Shown here piece after piece: positions 54,582 to 63,331 of a stretch of 64,000 bases of DNA. Position 1 is the stretch's first letter. Every line of letters starts with the position of its first letter. This DNA is from Halomonas organivorans (GTDB lineage: Bacteria > Pseudomonadota > Gammaproteobacteria > Pseudomonadales > Halomonadaceae): positions 124,001-188,000 of the forward strand of contig NZ_JACHXM010000001.1 of NCBI RefSeq assembly GCF_014192055.1, given 5' to 3'. The translations under genes were made by a program, and so were the position numbers. The notes under the pieces are model-generated. The model did not search any database. It worked only from the letters and a program-made list of their open reading frames with translations, and had not been told where the DNA came from.

Positions 54582-55892
54582 ATGCTGGCGTTCGCCATCT
54601 TCGTGTTCACCCTGGTGCTGGTCATCTGGCAACCCAAGGGCCTAGGCATTGGCTGGAGTGCGCTGGGTGGCGCCGCGCTGGCCCTGGCCACCGGGGTCGC
54701 TGACTGGGGCGATGTGGGCACGGTCTGGCACATCGTCTGGGATGCCACCTTCACCTTCGTGGCGCTGATCATCATCTCGCTGATCCTCGACGAGGCGGGA
54801 TTCTTCGCCTGGGCCGCCCTGCATATCGCCCGCTGGGGCAACGGTCGGGGGCGACTGCTGTTCCCACTGATCGTGATGCTCGGCGCAATGATCGCAGCGG
54901 TATTCGCCAACGACGGCGCCGCCCTGCTGCTGACGCCGATCGTCGTCGCCATCCTGGCGCGTCTCGACTTCCGCCCCGGGGCCGCCCTGGCCTTCATCAT
55001 CGCCACCGGCTTCGTCGCCGACTCGACCAGCCTGCCGCTGGTCATCTCGAACCTGGTCAATATCGTCAGCGCCAACTACTTCGATATCGGCTTCGATCGT
55101 TACGCCCAGGTGATGATACCGATCGACCTGGTGTCGCTTCTGGCCACGCTGGCGGTGCTCGGCTGGTACTTCAGACGCGACATTCCCGCCCGCTACGACG
55201 TCGAGCGGCTCGAGGCACCGGCCACGGCGATCCGCGACCGCCAGGTCTTCCACGCCGCCTTCCCGCTGCTCGCCGGGCTGCTGGTCGCGCTGTTCCTGAC
55301 CACCCGCTGGCCGGTCCCGTTCACCGCCATCATGGGGGTGGCTGCCCTGGTGCTGATGGCCATCGCCGGGCGCTGGTTCACCTCGAGCCACCTGCACGTC
55401 ATCTCGCTGAGGAAGGTCATCGGCAACGCCCCCTGGCAGATCGTGCTGTTCTCGCTGGGCATGTACCTGGTGGTCTACGGCCTGGGCAATGCCTGGCTGA
55501 CCGCCGAGGCCGCCCGGTTGCTGGAGTGGCTCGGCGGTCAGGGAACCTTCGTGGCCACCGTGGGGACCGGACTCGCCTCGGCGATCCTCGCCTCGCTGAT
55601 GAACAACATGCCCTCGACGCTGGTGGGCGCACTGGCCATCGACCAGGCTCAGGTCTCGGCGACGACCCAGCAACTGATGGTCTATGCCAACGTCATCGGC
55701 AACGACCTGGGGCCCAAGTTCACGCCCATCGGCAGCCTCGCCACCCTGCTCTGGCTGCACGTGCTGGCCGGCAAGGGCTACCGCATCGGCTGGGGGCAGT
55801 ACATGAAGGTCGGCCTGATCATCACCCCGCCGGTACTGCTGGCCGCCCTGGTCGCCCTGGCCGTTTGGTTGCCCATGCTCCCGCCTCAGTAG
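54582..55892 (+). CDS. arsB: arsenite efflux transporter ArsB
   Basis: 436 residues with about twelve membrane segments. ArsB stretches include FIIATGFVADSTSLPLVISNLVNIVSA, AAVFANDGAALLLTPI and SLMNNMPSTLVGALAID near the end. GGAAAGGAG lies before the ATG. It exports arsenite across the inner membrane, driven by the membrane potential; no arsA ATPase gene is present. Its stop converges on the phosphodiesterase gene with 4 bp between. Confidence 0.95.
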   Translation: MLAFAIFVFTLVLVIWQPKGLGIGWSALGGAALALATGVADWGDVGTVWHIVWDATFTFVALIIISLILDEAGFFAWAALHIARWGNGRGRLLFPLIVMLGAMIAAVFANDGAALLLTPIVVAILARLDFRPGAALAFIIATGFVADSTSLPLVISNLVNIVSANYFDIGFDRYAQVMIPIDLVSLLATLAVLGWYFRRDIPARYDVERLEAPATAIRDRQVFHAAFPLLAGLLVALFLTTRWPVPFTAIMGVAALVLMAIAGRWFTSSHLHVISLRKVIGNAPWQIVLFSLGMYLVVYGLGNAWLTAEAARLLEWLGGQGTFVATVGTGLASAILASLMNNMPSTLVGALAIDQAQVSATTQQLMVYANVIGNDLGPKFTPIGSLATLLWLHVLAGKGYRIGWGQYMKVGLIITPPVLLAALVALAVWLPMLPPQ

Positions 55893-55896
55893 TGCC

Positions 55897-56385
55897 CTAC
55901 ACCTGCAGATGCAGGATCGCGCCGCGCAGGGCGGTTTCACCGGCCCACAGCTTGCCCAGGGTCAGCGGCAAGGTGAAGCGGCGACGGCCCGCGCCGCCGG
56001 GATTGAACAGCAGCCGGCCCTCGCGCCACTCGTTGCGCGCCTTGTGAGAGTGGCCGTGGAGCACGGCGTCACAGGCGGTGGCATCGTCGAAGTCGGCAAT
56101 ATCGTGCACCAGGTGCAGCCGCCAGCCGTTGACCGCGAGGTCGAGATGCCAGGGCAGGCGCTCGGCCCAGTCGGCGGTATCGACGTTGCCGCGTACGGCG
56201 TGAACCGGCGCCAGCTCGCCCAACCGCTCGAGGATCGCCTCATCCCTGTCTCGGCTGCCCACGTCGCCGAGATGCACGATCAACCCGCAGCCCTCGAGCA
56301 TCGCCAGCGCCTCGTCGCGCAGCGTGCCGTGGGTGTCGGCGATCACGCCGATCGGGTCGTCGAGCTCGTAGCGCTGGATGTTCAT
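55897..56385 (-). CDS. YfcE/MJ0936-type metallophosphodiesterase
   Basis: 162 residues from the ATG at 56383-56385. Calcineurin-like motifs are IGVIADTHG, HLGDVGS, GNVD and LHGHSHKA followed by NPGGAG. The family hydrolyses simple phosphodiesters with Mn2+. A GGGAG ribosome-binding site survives, but an IS3 element is inserted 22 bp upstream of the start, so the native promoter has been displaced and expression may depend on the IS. Confidence 0.9.
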   Translation of the reverse strand: MNIQRYELDDPIGVIADTHGTLRDEALAMLEGCGLIVHLGDVGSRDRDEAILERLGELAPVHAVRGNVDTADWAERLPWHLDLAVNGWRLHLVHDIADFDDATACDAVLHGHSHKARNEWREGRLLFNPGGAGRRRFTLPLTLGKLWAGETALRGAILHLQV

Positions 56386-56435
56386 GCACAGCTCCCGTGG
56401 GGCGATTTGTAATGACCCCCTGGTTTCTGCACACC

Positions 56436-57250
56436 CTACGCGGCTAATGCCGGGTGTGCTCGGGGTGCCACATAGTCCAGAGACTGATGTGGCCGCTCTT
56501 CGTTGTAGTACCGGATCCAGCGATCGATCACGATCCTGGCTTGGCCCAGCGACTCGAAGCGATGGAGCCAGATGCACTCCTCCTTCAAGGAGCGGAAGAA
56601 GCGTTCCACGAGACCGTTCTGTTCCGGTGTATACGGCGTCGTGAATTCCTGCGTGAGGCCATAGGCCTTCACCGTGCCGGTGTAGTGGCGACTGCTGAAC
56701 ACGAGCCCGTTGTCGGAGCGCAGTGCCAACGGTTGCTGAACGCGCCCCAGCAGCCCGAGCCGATAGATCAGCGCTTCCTCCAGCGCAGCCTCCGCAGTCT
56801 TGCTGCTGCCATTGTCCGATAATCGCCAGCCGAGGATCTCTCGTGTGCAGCAGTCGATGATCACCGCCAGGCTGGCTCGCCGATCCTTTCCACACCACAC
56901 GTGGGTGAGATCGGTCGCCCATCGCTCATCAGGCCACGAGGCGACGGATGGAAGGCTCTTGGCACGCGGTCGGAAGCCCTGAGGCCGCTTGCGCACCTGC
57001 CAGCCTTTAAGCTGCAAGATGCGCTGGATTGGCTTGCGGTTCTCACCCAGAACGCACGCCAGTCGGCGATAGCCATAGGTGGGGAACCGCTCCAGGGCCA
57101 GTTTCACCCGCGCCGCCAAGTCGGCATTGATGACACGCCGCCGCGACTTAGGGCGGTAATACAAGCTGCGCCGGGGGAAGCCCAGCCAGCGGCAGAGCTT
57201 GGCGAGCGATATGACATGGCCTTCCTCGGCCAGTTGCGCCTGCAGCGACC
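56436..57250 (-). CDS. IS3-family transposase OrfB (DDE catalytic part)
   Basis: The frame is open from the orfA overlap (RSLQAQLAEEGHVISLAKLCRWLGFPRRSLYYRP) to the stop at 56436. The rve domain has catalytic D in WATDLTHVW, D in LRSDNGLVF and E in QNGLVERFFRSLKEE, then YNEERPHQSLDY. It lacks its own good start and is expected to be made as an OrfAB fusion through frameshifting. Confidence 0.92.
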
Positions 57251-57562
57251 TTACGAGTTCTCGTCCTCGTCGAGCAGGCGCTTGAATTTTTTTAGTGCAT
57301 AGATCTGCAGGTGGGCTTCGCCCAGTGCCTCCTTGGTCTCCCGGAGCTCGGACTCATACTGCTCACGGATATCCTTGGGGCGGGCCTTGAATCCGTTTTC
57401 CATGCTGCGCTGGGCCTCATCGATCCAGCCCTCGACCTCGGAAACGGTGAGGTCGTACTGACGAGCCACCTCAGCGGCCGTGGTCTTGCCCTTGAAGATG
57501 TCCATAACCACGGCGGCCTTGCGCTTGGCGGTCCATCGCTTGATCGGGTTGTCGTCGCTCAT
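57251..57562 (-). CDS. IS3-family OrfA (helix-turn-helix protein)
   Basis: 103 residues: KRWTAKRKAAVVMDIFKGKTTAAEVARQYDLTVSEVEGWIDEA forms the DNA-binding helix-turn-helix, followed by a coiled-coil/leucine-zipper-like helix (RETKEALGEAHLQIYALKKF). Near its 3' end lies A-AAA-AAA (plus-strand T7 at 57287-57293). A -1 slip there leads into the orfB frame without a stop, as in other IS3 elements. Confidence 0.92.
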   Translation of the reverse strand: MSDDNPIKRWTAKRKAAVVMDIFKGKTTAAEVARQYDLTVSEVEGWIDEAQRSMENGFKARPKDIREQYESELRETKEALGEAHLQIYALKKFKRLLDEDENS

Positions 57563-57662
57563 CCTGTCCTCCTGATGGCTGCACTATACCCTGTGCAGCT
57601 ATGGAGGGGGTCACTTCAGATTTGCCCCATGGTGACGCTCAGCGGCCAAAAGAACCAGGCCG

Positions 57663-58592
57663 CTACCGCGTCACCACCAGCAGGCCGACCAGCAGGGCCA
57701 CTCCACCTGCGAGGAAGTTGGTCGTCAGCGGTTCGCCAAGCATCAGCGCCCCGAACAGCACGCCAAACACCGGTGACAGGAACGAGAAGACCCCCAGTTG
57801 GGAGGCGAAATAGCGACGCAGCAACGCAAACCACAGCAGCAGAGCGGCCAGCGAGATGACCAGGGTCTGGAAGGACAGGCTGGCGACCACCGCGCCGGTC
57901 GCCTGGATGCGGCCGAGATCGCCGAACAGCGCGGTCACAGGCAGCAACAGCAGGCCGGTAAAAGCGAGCTGGTAGAACAGCGTCTGGACCGGGGGCGCCT
58001 CGGACAGCGAGGAGCGACGTATCACCAGGGTGGTAGCGGCCCAGGCGAGGCCGGCCAGCAGCCCCAGCAGATCGCCCCGCAGGATGTCGCCGGCATTGGC
58101 GATATCGGTGGCCGGAGCCATGGCGAGCACCATGCCGCCGAAGGCCAGCCCGACACCCATCCACTGGCGCCGCGTCAGCTGCTCCCCCGGTACCAGCAGG
58201 TGAAGTCCCAGGGCCGCGAACACCGGAGCGGTATAGAGGAATACCGACATGTGCGAGGCCAGCGTGTAGTTCAGCCCCCAGGCCACGAACACGAATTCGG
58301 CGGCAAACCCTAGCCCCACCAGAATGCCCGGGCCGAGATGGGCGCGCAGGTCGGCCGCTCGAATGCCTTGCCGATAGGCCAGCGCCGCCACCAGCAGCGC
58401 TGCCAGCGCAGAGCGCAAGGCAACCTGGGCCAGCGGCGAGATATCCGACGCGACCATCTTGATCGCCACCTGCTGAAAGCCCAGCGCCAGGCAGAACAGC
58501 ACCATCAGCGCACTGGCCTGCATATCCAGGTGCCGGCGTGCCGTACCACCGACCGATGCCATAGCATTGCTCAACTGCTTGGTCTCTTGCAT
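57663..58592 (-). CDS. DMT-superfamily (EamA) exporter
   Basis: 309 residues with ten hydrophobic segments in two EamA repeats. The first starts near LALGFQQVAIKMVASDISPLAQVALRS, and the second is around LRGDLLGLLAGLAWAATTLVIRRSSL. It ends at FSFLSPVFGVLFGALMLGEPL. The substrate is unknown. The IS3 element lies 44 bp beyond its stop, so the gene is intact. Divergent from a LysR gene. Confidence 0.9.
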   Translation of the reverse strand: MQETKQLSNAMASVGGTARRHLDMQASALMVLFCLALGFQQVAIKMVASDISPLAQVALRSALAALLVAALAYRQGIRAADLRAHLGPGILVGLGFAAEFVFVAWGLNYTLASHMSVFLYTAPVFAALGLHLLVPGEQLTRRQWMGVGLAFGGMVLAMAPATDIANAGDILRGDLLGLLAGLAWAATTLVIRRSSLSEAPPVQTLFYQLAFTGLLLLPVTALFGDLGRIQATGAVVASLSFQTLVISLAALLLWFALLRRYFASQLGVFSFLSPVFGVLFGALMLGEPLTTNFLAGGVALLVGLLVVTR

Positions 58593-58689
58593 GTCGCCCC
58601 CTTGGCCGTATTAGAGGCCAAGTGGAGCATTTGGCGGCGGCGTCGCCAAACGATTAATCTGGAGGCCAAGACTCAGGAAAAATCACTCT

Positions 58690-59655
58690 ATGAAGATCGA
58701 ACGCCTCCCCCTGAATGCGCTGCGAGCGTTTGCCGAGGCGGCTCGCGCGGAAAGCTTCAAGCACGCCGCCAGTCGGCTGGGCGTTACCCCTGGTGCGGTC
58801 AGCCGCCAGATCAAGCAACTTGAGGACCGGCTCGGCGTGTCGCTGTTCGCCCGGCATGCCAACGGCGTGTACCTGAACGAGGCCGGACGACGGTTGGCTC
58901 AGGACATCGACAGCGGCCTCGAGCGCATCGCCGCCGGGGTCATGGCCGCCCAGGAGAGCGCGCGACAAGCGCCCATGCTGACGCTCAGCGCCCCGCCCTC
59001 CTTCATGCAGCTGTGGCTATTGCCACGGCTAGCGGATTTCGACGCCAGGGTGGGCGGCATCGACATCTCGCTGGAGGCCAGCCAGTCGTTGACGGTGCCG
59101 GCCTGGCAGGGAGACGGCGCTCGCCTGGCGATTCGCTACGGCCGCGGCCCCTGGTCGGAGGTGAAAAGTCACCACCTGTTCGGCGACGAGCTGTTTCCCG
59201 TCTGTGCCCCGTCACTGTTGGAGCACAGCGATCGCCCCATGACGCCCGCCGACCTAGCTCATCACAGCCTGCTGGAAGTCTGCTGGGAGTCCTCCCAGGG
59301 CGTCGCCTTTCCAGGCTGGCGGGAGTGGCTCGAGGCCGCCGGCGTCGCCGACCGGGTGCCACCGCCACAGCGTCGCTACTCGCTCTCCGGCCTGGCCATG
59401 GATCAGGCCATTGCTGGGCGCGGCATCATGCTGGCCAATCATCCCGTAGCCATGGATAGGCTGAAAAGCGGCGTGCTCGTACGACCCTTCGGCGAGCGTC
59501 ATGTGCTCGCCTCGCCCATGACCTACGACTTGCTGACGCCCCAGAGCGGCAAGGCGCCGCTCGCCGTCGCACGCTTCATCGACTGGCTGCTGAACGAGGC
59601 CGCCGCCTTCGATCGCGACACGATCGGCAAGGCCCACCCCCGAAGGGGTCATTAA
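58690..59655 (+). CDS. LysR-family regulator, GcvA-like
   Basis: 321 residues: LPLNALRAFAEAARAESFKHAASRLGVTPGAVSRQIKQLEDRLGVSLF is the helix-turn-helix, and LTLSAPPSFMQLWLLPRLADF opens a GcvA-type effector domain. It lies 97 bp from the divergent DMT exporter gene, which it most likely controls. Confidence 0.9.
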   Translation: MKIERLPLNALRAFAEAARAESFKHAASRLGVTPGAVSRQIKQLEDRLGVSLFARHANGVYLNEAGRRLAQDIDSGLERIAAGVMAAQESARQAPMLTLSAPPSFMQLWLLPRLADFDARVGGIDISLEASQSLTVPAWQGDGARLAIRYGRGPWSEVKSHHLFGDELFPVCAPSLLEHSDRPMTPADLAHHSLLEVCWESSQGVAFPGWREWLEAAGVADRVPPPQRRYSLSGLAMDQAIAGRGIMLANHPVAMDRLKSGVLVRPFGERHVLASPMTYDLLTPQSGKAPLAVARFIDWLLNEAAAFDRDTIGKAHPRRGH

Positions 59656-59771
59656 AGTGAGCAATTAAAGAACCACGAGTTGTAAGACGGCAGTACATCG
59701 CCTGACTATCGAACAGGGCGGCCAGCCTGGACAGTCACATCGCTTGTGCTGCCCAAGCTGATACGATGCCG

Positions 59772-61004
59772 CTACCTCTCTCTCAATGCATCTCGTGCAC
59801 TGCTCAGTGGTTTTACCAGGTAATCAAAGACCGTCTTGCTTCCCGTGCGAATATCCACAGTCGCTACCATGCCGGGCACAACCGGAAGCTCTTCACCCGC
59901 GTCGTTCTCCAGCGAATGATTCCCCACCTCTACGAACACACGATAATAAAATATCTTGGGATCTGCTTCATCCTGCACCGTATCGGGTGAGATCGTCACG
60001 ACCTCACCTTCTATTGCACCATAGGTGCTATAGTCGTAAGCAGACAACTTGACGCTGGCTAACTGCCCAGGATGAATGAAAGCAATATCTCGCGGTGAGA
60101 TACGTGTTTCAATCAACATTCTGTCATCCAAAGGCACGATGGTCATCAACCGACCCCGAGGTGGAATAACACCTCCTGTGGTTGTCACCTCAATGTCCTT
60201 AACGATACCACGCACCGGAGAACGCATTGTGAGCCGTGAAAGCGTATCCGAGCTCCCCCCTAACTTTGCAGAAAGTGCTTCAACGTCGGCTCGAGCTTCA
60301 GCCAGCTTTTCCCTGGCCGTGACAAAGTACTCTGACCTGGAATTAGCAGCCTGAAGTTCCAGCTCCGACTCCTGACGACGCAGCTTAAGGACTTCCACAT
60401 CACTCGCTGCACCAGCATTAGCCAATGACCTCGTCAACGAAAGTTCTTGTCTCACGATCGCCAACGTATTTTCAATGTTAGCCAACTCGTCCTTCAAGCT
60501 TTCCGTTCTCGTCACATACAATAACTGCTCACTAGCCCGCAAATTGGGATAAGCATCAAGTTCTGTTGGGAAAACCAAAGGTTCCTCATTGACTTCGGCT
60601 TCGAGCCGACTTTCTCGCGCTAAAGCCGCACGATACCTAGATCCTACTTCACCAACGTCTGCCTCGGACTGGGCTGGGTCTAGAACAGCAAGAACGTCTC
60701 CGGCCTCTACGATGTCACCTTCGCGCACGCTCAGCTCTTTCACGATCCCTCCTTCAAATGATTCTACAACTTGCTCACGAGAAGAAGGAATAACCTTACC
60801 TTCACCAGAAGATACTTCGACCAGATCGGCAAAGTAGGCCCAGACACCAAAACACAAGAAAAATGCCAGCGCCCACCAAATAATACGTATCGAACGAATC
60901 GTTTTCGCATCATCGACATGTTGCTTTTGGCGATATCTATCTTGTTCAAAATCAAGAAAAAGCAAGTTTCTCGAATCTACTCTACGCCCTTCTTCTTGCA
61001 TCAT
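59772..61004 (-). CDS. type I secretion membrane fusion protein (HlyD/LapC-like)
   Basis: 410 residues. One N-terminal membrane segment (IIWWALAFFLCFGVWAYF, about 30-48) is followed by an HlyD lipoyl-like half (GGIVKELSVREGDIVEAGDVLAVLD), a long alpha-hairpin (about 120-260) and the beta-barrel part MRSPVRGIVKDI. The C-terminus has VPGMVATVDIRTGSKTVFDYLVKPL, the HlyD family signature. It links the inner-membrane ABC exporter to the TolC-like channel. The start overlaps the ABC gene stop by ATGA. Confidence 0.93.
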   Translation of the reverse strand: MMQEEGRRVDSRNLLFLDFEQDRYRQKQHVDDAKTIRSIRIIWWALAFFLCFGVWAYFADLVEVSSGEGKVIPSSREQVVESFEGGIVKELSVREGDIVEAGDVLAVLDPAQSEADVGEVGSRYRAALARESRLEAEVNEEPLVFPTELDAYPNLRASEQLLYVTRTESLKDELANIENTLAIVRQELSLTRSLANAGAASDVEVLKLRRQESELELQAANSRSEYFVTAREKLAEARADVEALSAKLGGSSDTLSRLTMRSPVRGIVKDIEVTTTGGVIPPRGRLMTIVPLDDRMLIETRISPRDIAFIHPGQLASVKLSAYDYSTYGAIEGEVVTISPDTVQDEADPKIFYYRVFVEVGNHSLENDAGEELPVVPGMVATVDIRTGSKTVFDYLVKPLSSARDALRER

Positions 61005-63217
61005 GATGCTTTCTCCTCACCTTGCCCTTCCCGGCTTTGTGACGATTTCGCACCACGCTTGGCAGCTGCCGTCTTACTTTTGAGCTGAGCTAGTACTTCT
61101 GGCTTATCCCCGTCCATCACAACACGACCATTATCGACCACAATAATTCGATCCACCAAGCTCAACAATGCCGTGCGATGCGTAGAAACTATTAACGTCT
61201 TGTTAGACGTAAACTTCCCTAGCGATTGAATAATATGTTTCTCTGAAGCATCATCCAGCGACGCGGTAGGCTCATCGAGCAGCAACACCATAGGCCGACG
61301 TAGAAAACTACGCGTTAACAAAAGAGCCTGCTTCTGCCCCCCGGAAAGACCAGCACCACCCTCTAAAACAACATGGTCTAACCCATCAGGAAGTTTGCGA
61401 ATAAAACCTATCGCACCTGACATTTCCAGAGCATCGAGAATGTCCTGATCGGATGCCAACGGCTTGGCCATCAATAGATTTTCACGAATTGTTCCATGAA
61501 AAAGCCTGGCGCTCTGACTAAGGAAAGAAACATCGCGCCGGACATCAGCGGGATCAATATGTGATAGACGAATGCCATCAAGCGTCACTTCACCATCCGA
61601 GGGCTCTAACATACCAGAGCACGCCTGGAGCAATGTTGACTTACCAGCACCATTGTGCCCTATAACAGCAATCTTCTCACCCGGCTTTATTTTCATGCTA
61701 TTAATATAGAGCGAGGGAGATTTGGCCCCAGCGCTGTACTTGAACTCAGCCTCCTTAAAAATATAGTCACCCTGCACAACTGGGCGATGCACACTTTTTT
61801 CATTCTCAGAGTAGTCAGTCGAGCGCTGCATTAACTTATCAAGCCCTTCAGCCGCGACCTTGGCTTGTTGCCACTTGCTCAGAACTTGCGTCAAGCCAGT
61901 CATCGGCGAAAGCATTCTAGAAGACAAAATAGAGGCTGCTATCAACGAGCCAGTAGTCAAGTCGCTGGACATCACCATTGGCGCACCAAAAAGCACAACA
62001 GTTGCAAAAACCCCAGTGATAATAGTCTGGCTCCATACATTCAATGTATTAGCGATATACCTCAGCCTGAGGCTGGAGTCTGCCACTTCGGAGGTGTAAT
62101 GATTCCATTGCCCTTGAAATCTAGATTCGGCTTGCAATGATTTAATATCGTCCATGCCTTGCACAGACTCAACCAGCATCGCATTCCGCAACGACGATTC
62201 GCGCATGGACTCGTTCGCGAGTTCCTTTAGCTTCCCCTGCACCAGAATAGCCGGTAGTAGCATAAGAAAAACCGCCACCAGCGGCACGAGCACCAGAGGG
62301 CCGGCGATATACCAGAAAACAAAACAAAATAGTATGAAAAACGGCATATCCGAAAACGCCGTGACAGTTGTCGACGTCATCAGATCTCTAACACGCTCCA
62401 ATTCTCGAATTTGCGATATAAAGGTTCCCGTCGATGTTGGCCTTTCTGAATTTTTTATCCTAAGAGCATGGCCATACACCCTGTCAGACATACGCAAATC
62501 CGCACGTTTACCTAGTAAGTCGGTGACCCTGACTCTCACCCTTCTCATCATGAAATCGAAAAAAAGTGCAAGCACAACACCACTAAACAACACATAAAGC
62601 GTCGAGTACGATTCGGCGGGTATCACACGATCGTAAACTTGACGAGTGAATATAATCCCGGCCAACGCAAGAACATTGGAAAGCAGAGCGGCCACCATAA
62701 TATGGCCGTACGGCTTCCAATCCCGCAGAACAATTTTTCGTAACCAGTTTTTCTCGTAAGGCTTTATATACTCATCAACTCGTGAATCGGGCACCGCACG
62801 TATTGGCCGAGCCACAAAGATCCCGACAACATGCTTTTCCAGAACACTGAGTTCGAGCCTGCTTGTTACGCCTTCATCCCCGCAGTAGACCAAGCCGACT
62901 TCATTTTCATTGCTCAAGGTTTCAACAACGGCTAGCTGCCCATTTTCAAATTGCACGACCAATGGCAACCGCCAAGGTGTGATCAGCGCTGCGTCGAAAG
63001 CCTCAATCGTCAACGTCAGACCCATCTGATGAGCAATATTGCGAAACGCATCTGAAAGCGGCAGCCCTTGACTCCAGGCCGAACGCATCTTTGCGTTCTC
63101 AGCAGAGTAATCCAATCGATAGTGACGGGCTACTATCGCCATCGCCTCTATCCAGTGATCAAAGTTGACGTACTGTGCGTCCTCAGCCTTTCCTGGCCTT
63201 TCATCCAACATTCCCAT
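61001..63217 (-). CDS. type I secretion ABC permease/ATPase (LapB/RTX type)
   Basis: 738 residues. Residues about 15-140 are a C39-like domain in which the catalytic Cys is absent (DHWIEAMAIVARHY), so it recognises rather than cleaves the substrate. Five or six membrane segments lie at 170-430. The ATPase has Walker A GHNGAGKST, LSQSARLFHGTIRENL, signature LSGGQKQ, Walker B MVLLLDEPTASLD and the switch His STHRTAL. A basic, Ser/Ala-rich tail ends the protein. Such exporters secrete large RTX adhesins or related proteins from an uncleaved C-terminal signal; the substrate gene is not in the window. Confidence 0.94.
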   Translation of the reverse strand: MGMLDERPGKAEDAQYVNFDHWIEAMAIVARHYRLDYSAENAKMRSAWSQGLPLSDAFRNIAHQMGLTLTIEAFDAALITPWRLPLVVQFENGQLAVVETLSNENEVGLVYCGDEGVTSRLELSVLEKHVVGIFVARPIRAVPDSRVDEYIKPYEKNWLRKIVLRDWKPYGHIMVAALLSNVLALAGIIFTRQVYDRVIPAESYSTLYVLFSGVVLALFFDFMMRRVRVRVTDLLGKRADLRMSDRVYGHALRIKNSERPTSTGTFISQIRELERVRDLMTSTTVTAFSDMPFFILFCFVFWYIAGPLVLVPLVAVFLMLLPAILVQGKLKELANESMRESSLRNAMLVESVQGMDDIKSLQAESRFQGQWNHYTSEVADSSLRLRYIANTLNVWSQTIITGVFATVVLFGAPMVMSSDLTTGSLIAASILSSRMLSPMTGLTQVLSKWQQAKVAAEGLDKLMQRSTDYSENEKSVHRPVVQGDYIFKEAEFKYSAGAKSPSLYINSMKIKPGEKIAVIGHNGAGKSTLLQACSGMLEPSDGEVTLDGIRLSHIDPADVRRDVSFLSQSARLFHGTIRENLLMAKPLASDQDILDALEMSGAIGFIRKLPDGLDHVVLEGGAGLSGGQKQALLLTRSFLRRPMVLLLDEPTASLDDASEKHIIQSLGKFTSNKTLIVSTHRTALLSLVDRIIVVDNGRVVMDGDKPEVLAQLKSKTAAAKRGAKSSQSREGQGEEKAS

Positions 63218-63331
63218 ACACCTTATGCTCTATTAAACTATAGCGAGCTTATGTAGAAACAAACCCACATAAATCACGAAAACTCCTCAACCATAAAAGC
63301 CAGCCAAAAAGTCTAACACCAGGCATGGTTG

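Larger units (their letters stand above)
56408..57618 (-). mobile_element. complete IS3-family insertion sequence, 1211 bp
   Basis: The element begins TGTAATGACCCCCT and ends with the complement of TGAAGTGACCCCCT (12 of 14 matching), followed inside both ends by TGCACA. It is flanked by the direct repeat GATT (56404-56407 and 57619-57622), a 4-bp target duplication. It carries orfA and orfB in the usual two-frame arrangement with an A7 slippery run. No inactivating change is seen, so it is probably recently inserted and functional. Confidence 0.92.

Noticed and set aside
59636..59649. Terminator after the GcvA-like regulator
   Set aside because: The ACCCC / GGGGT stem overlaps the last codons and has no U-tract.
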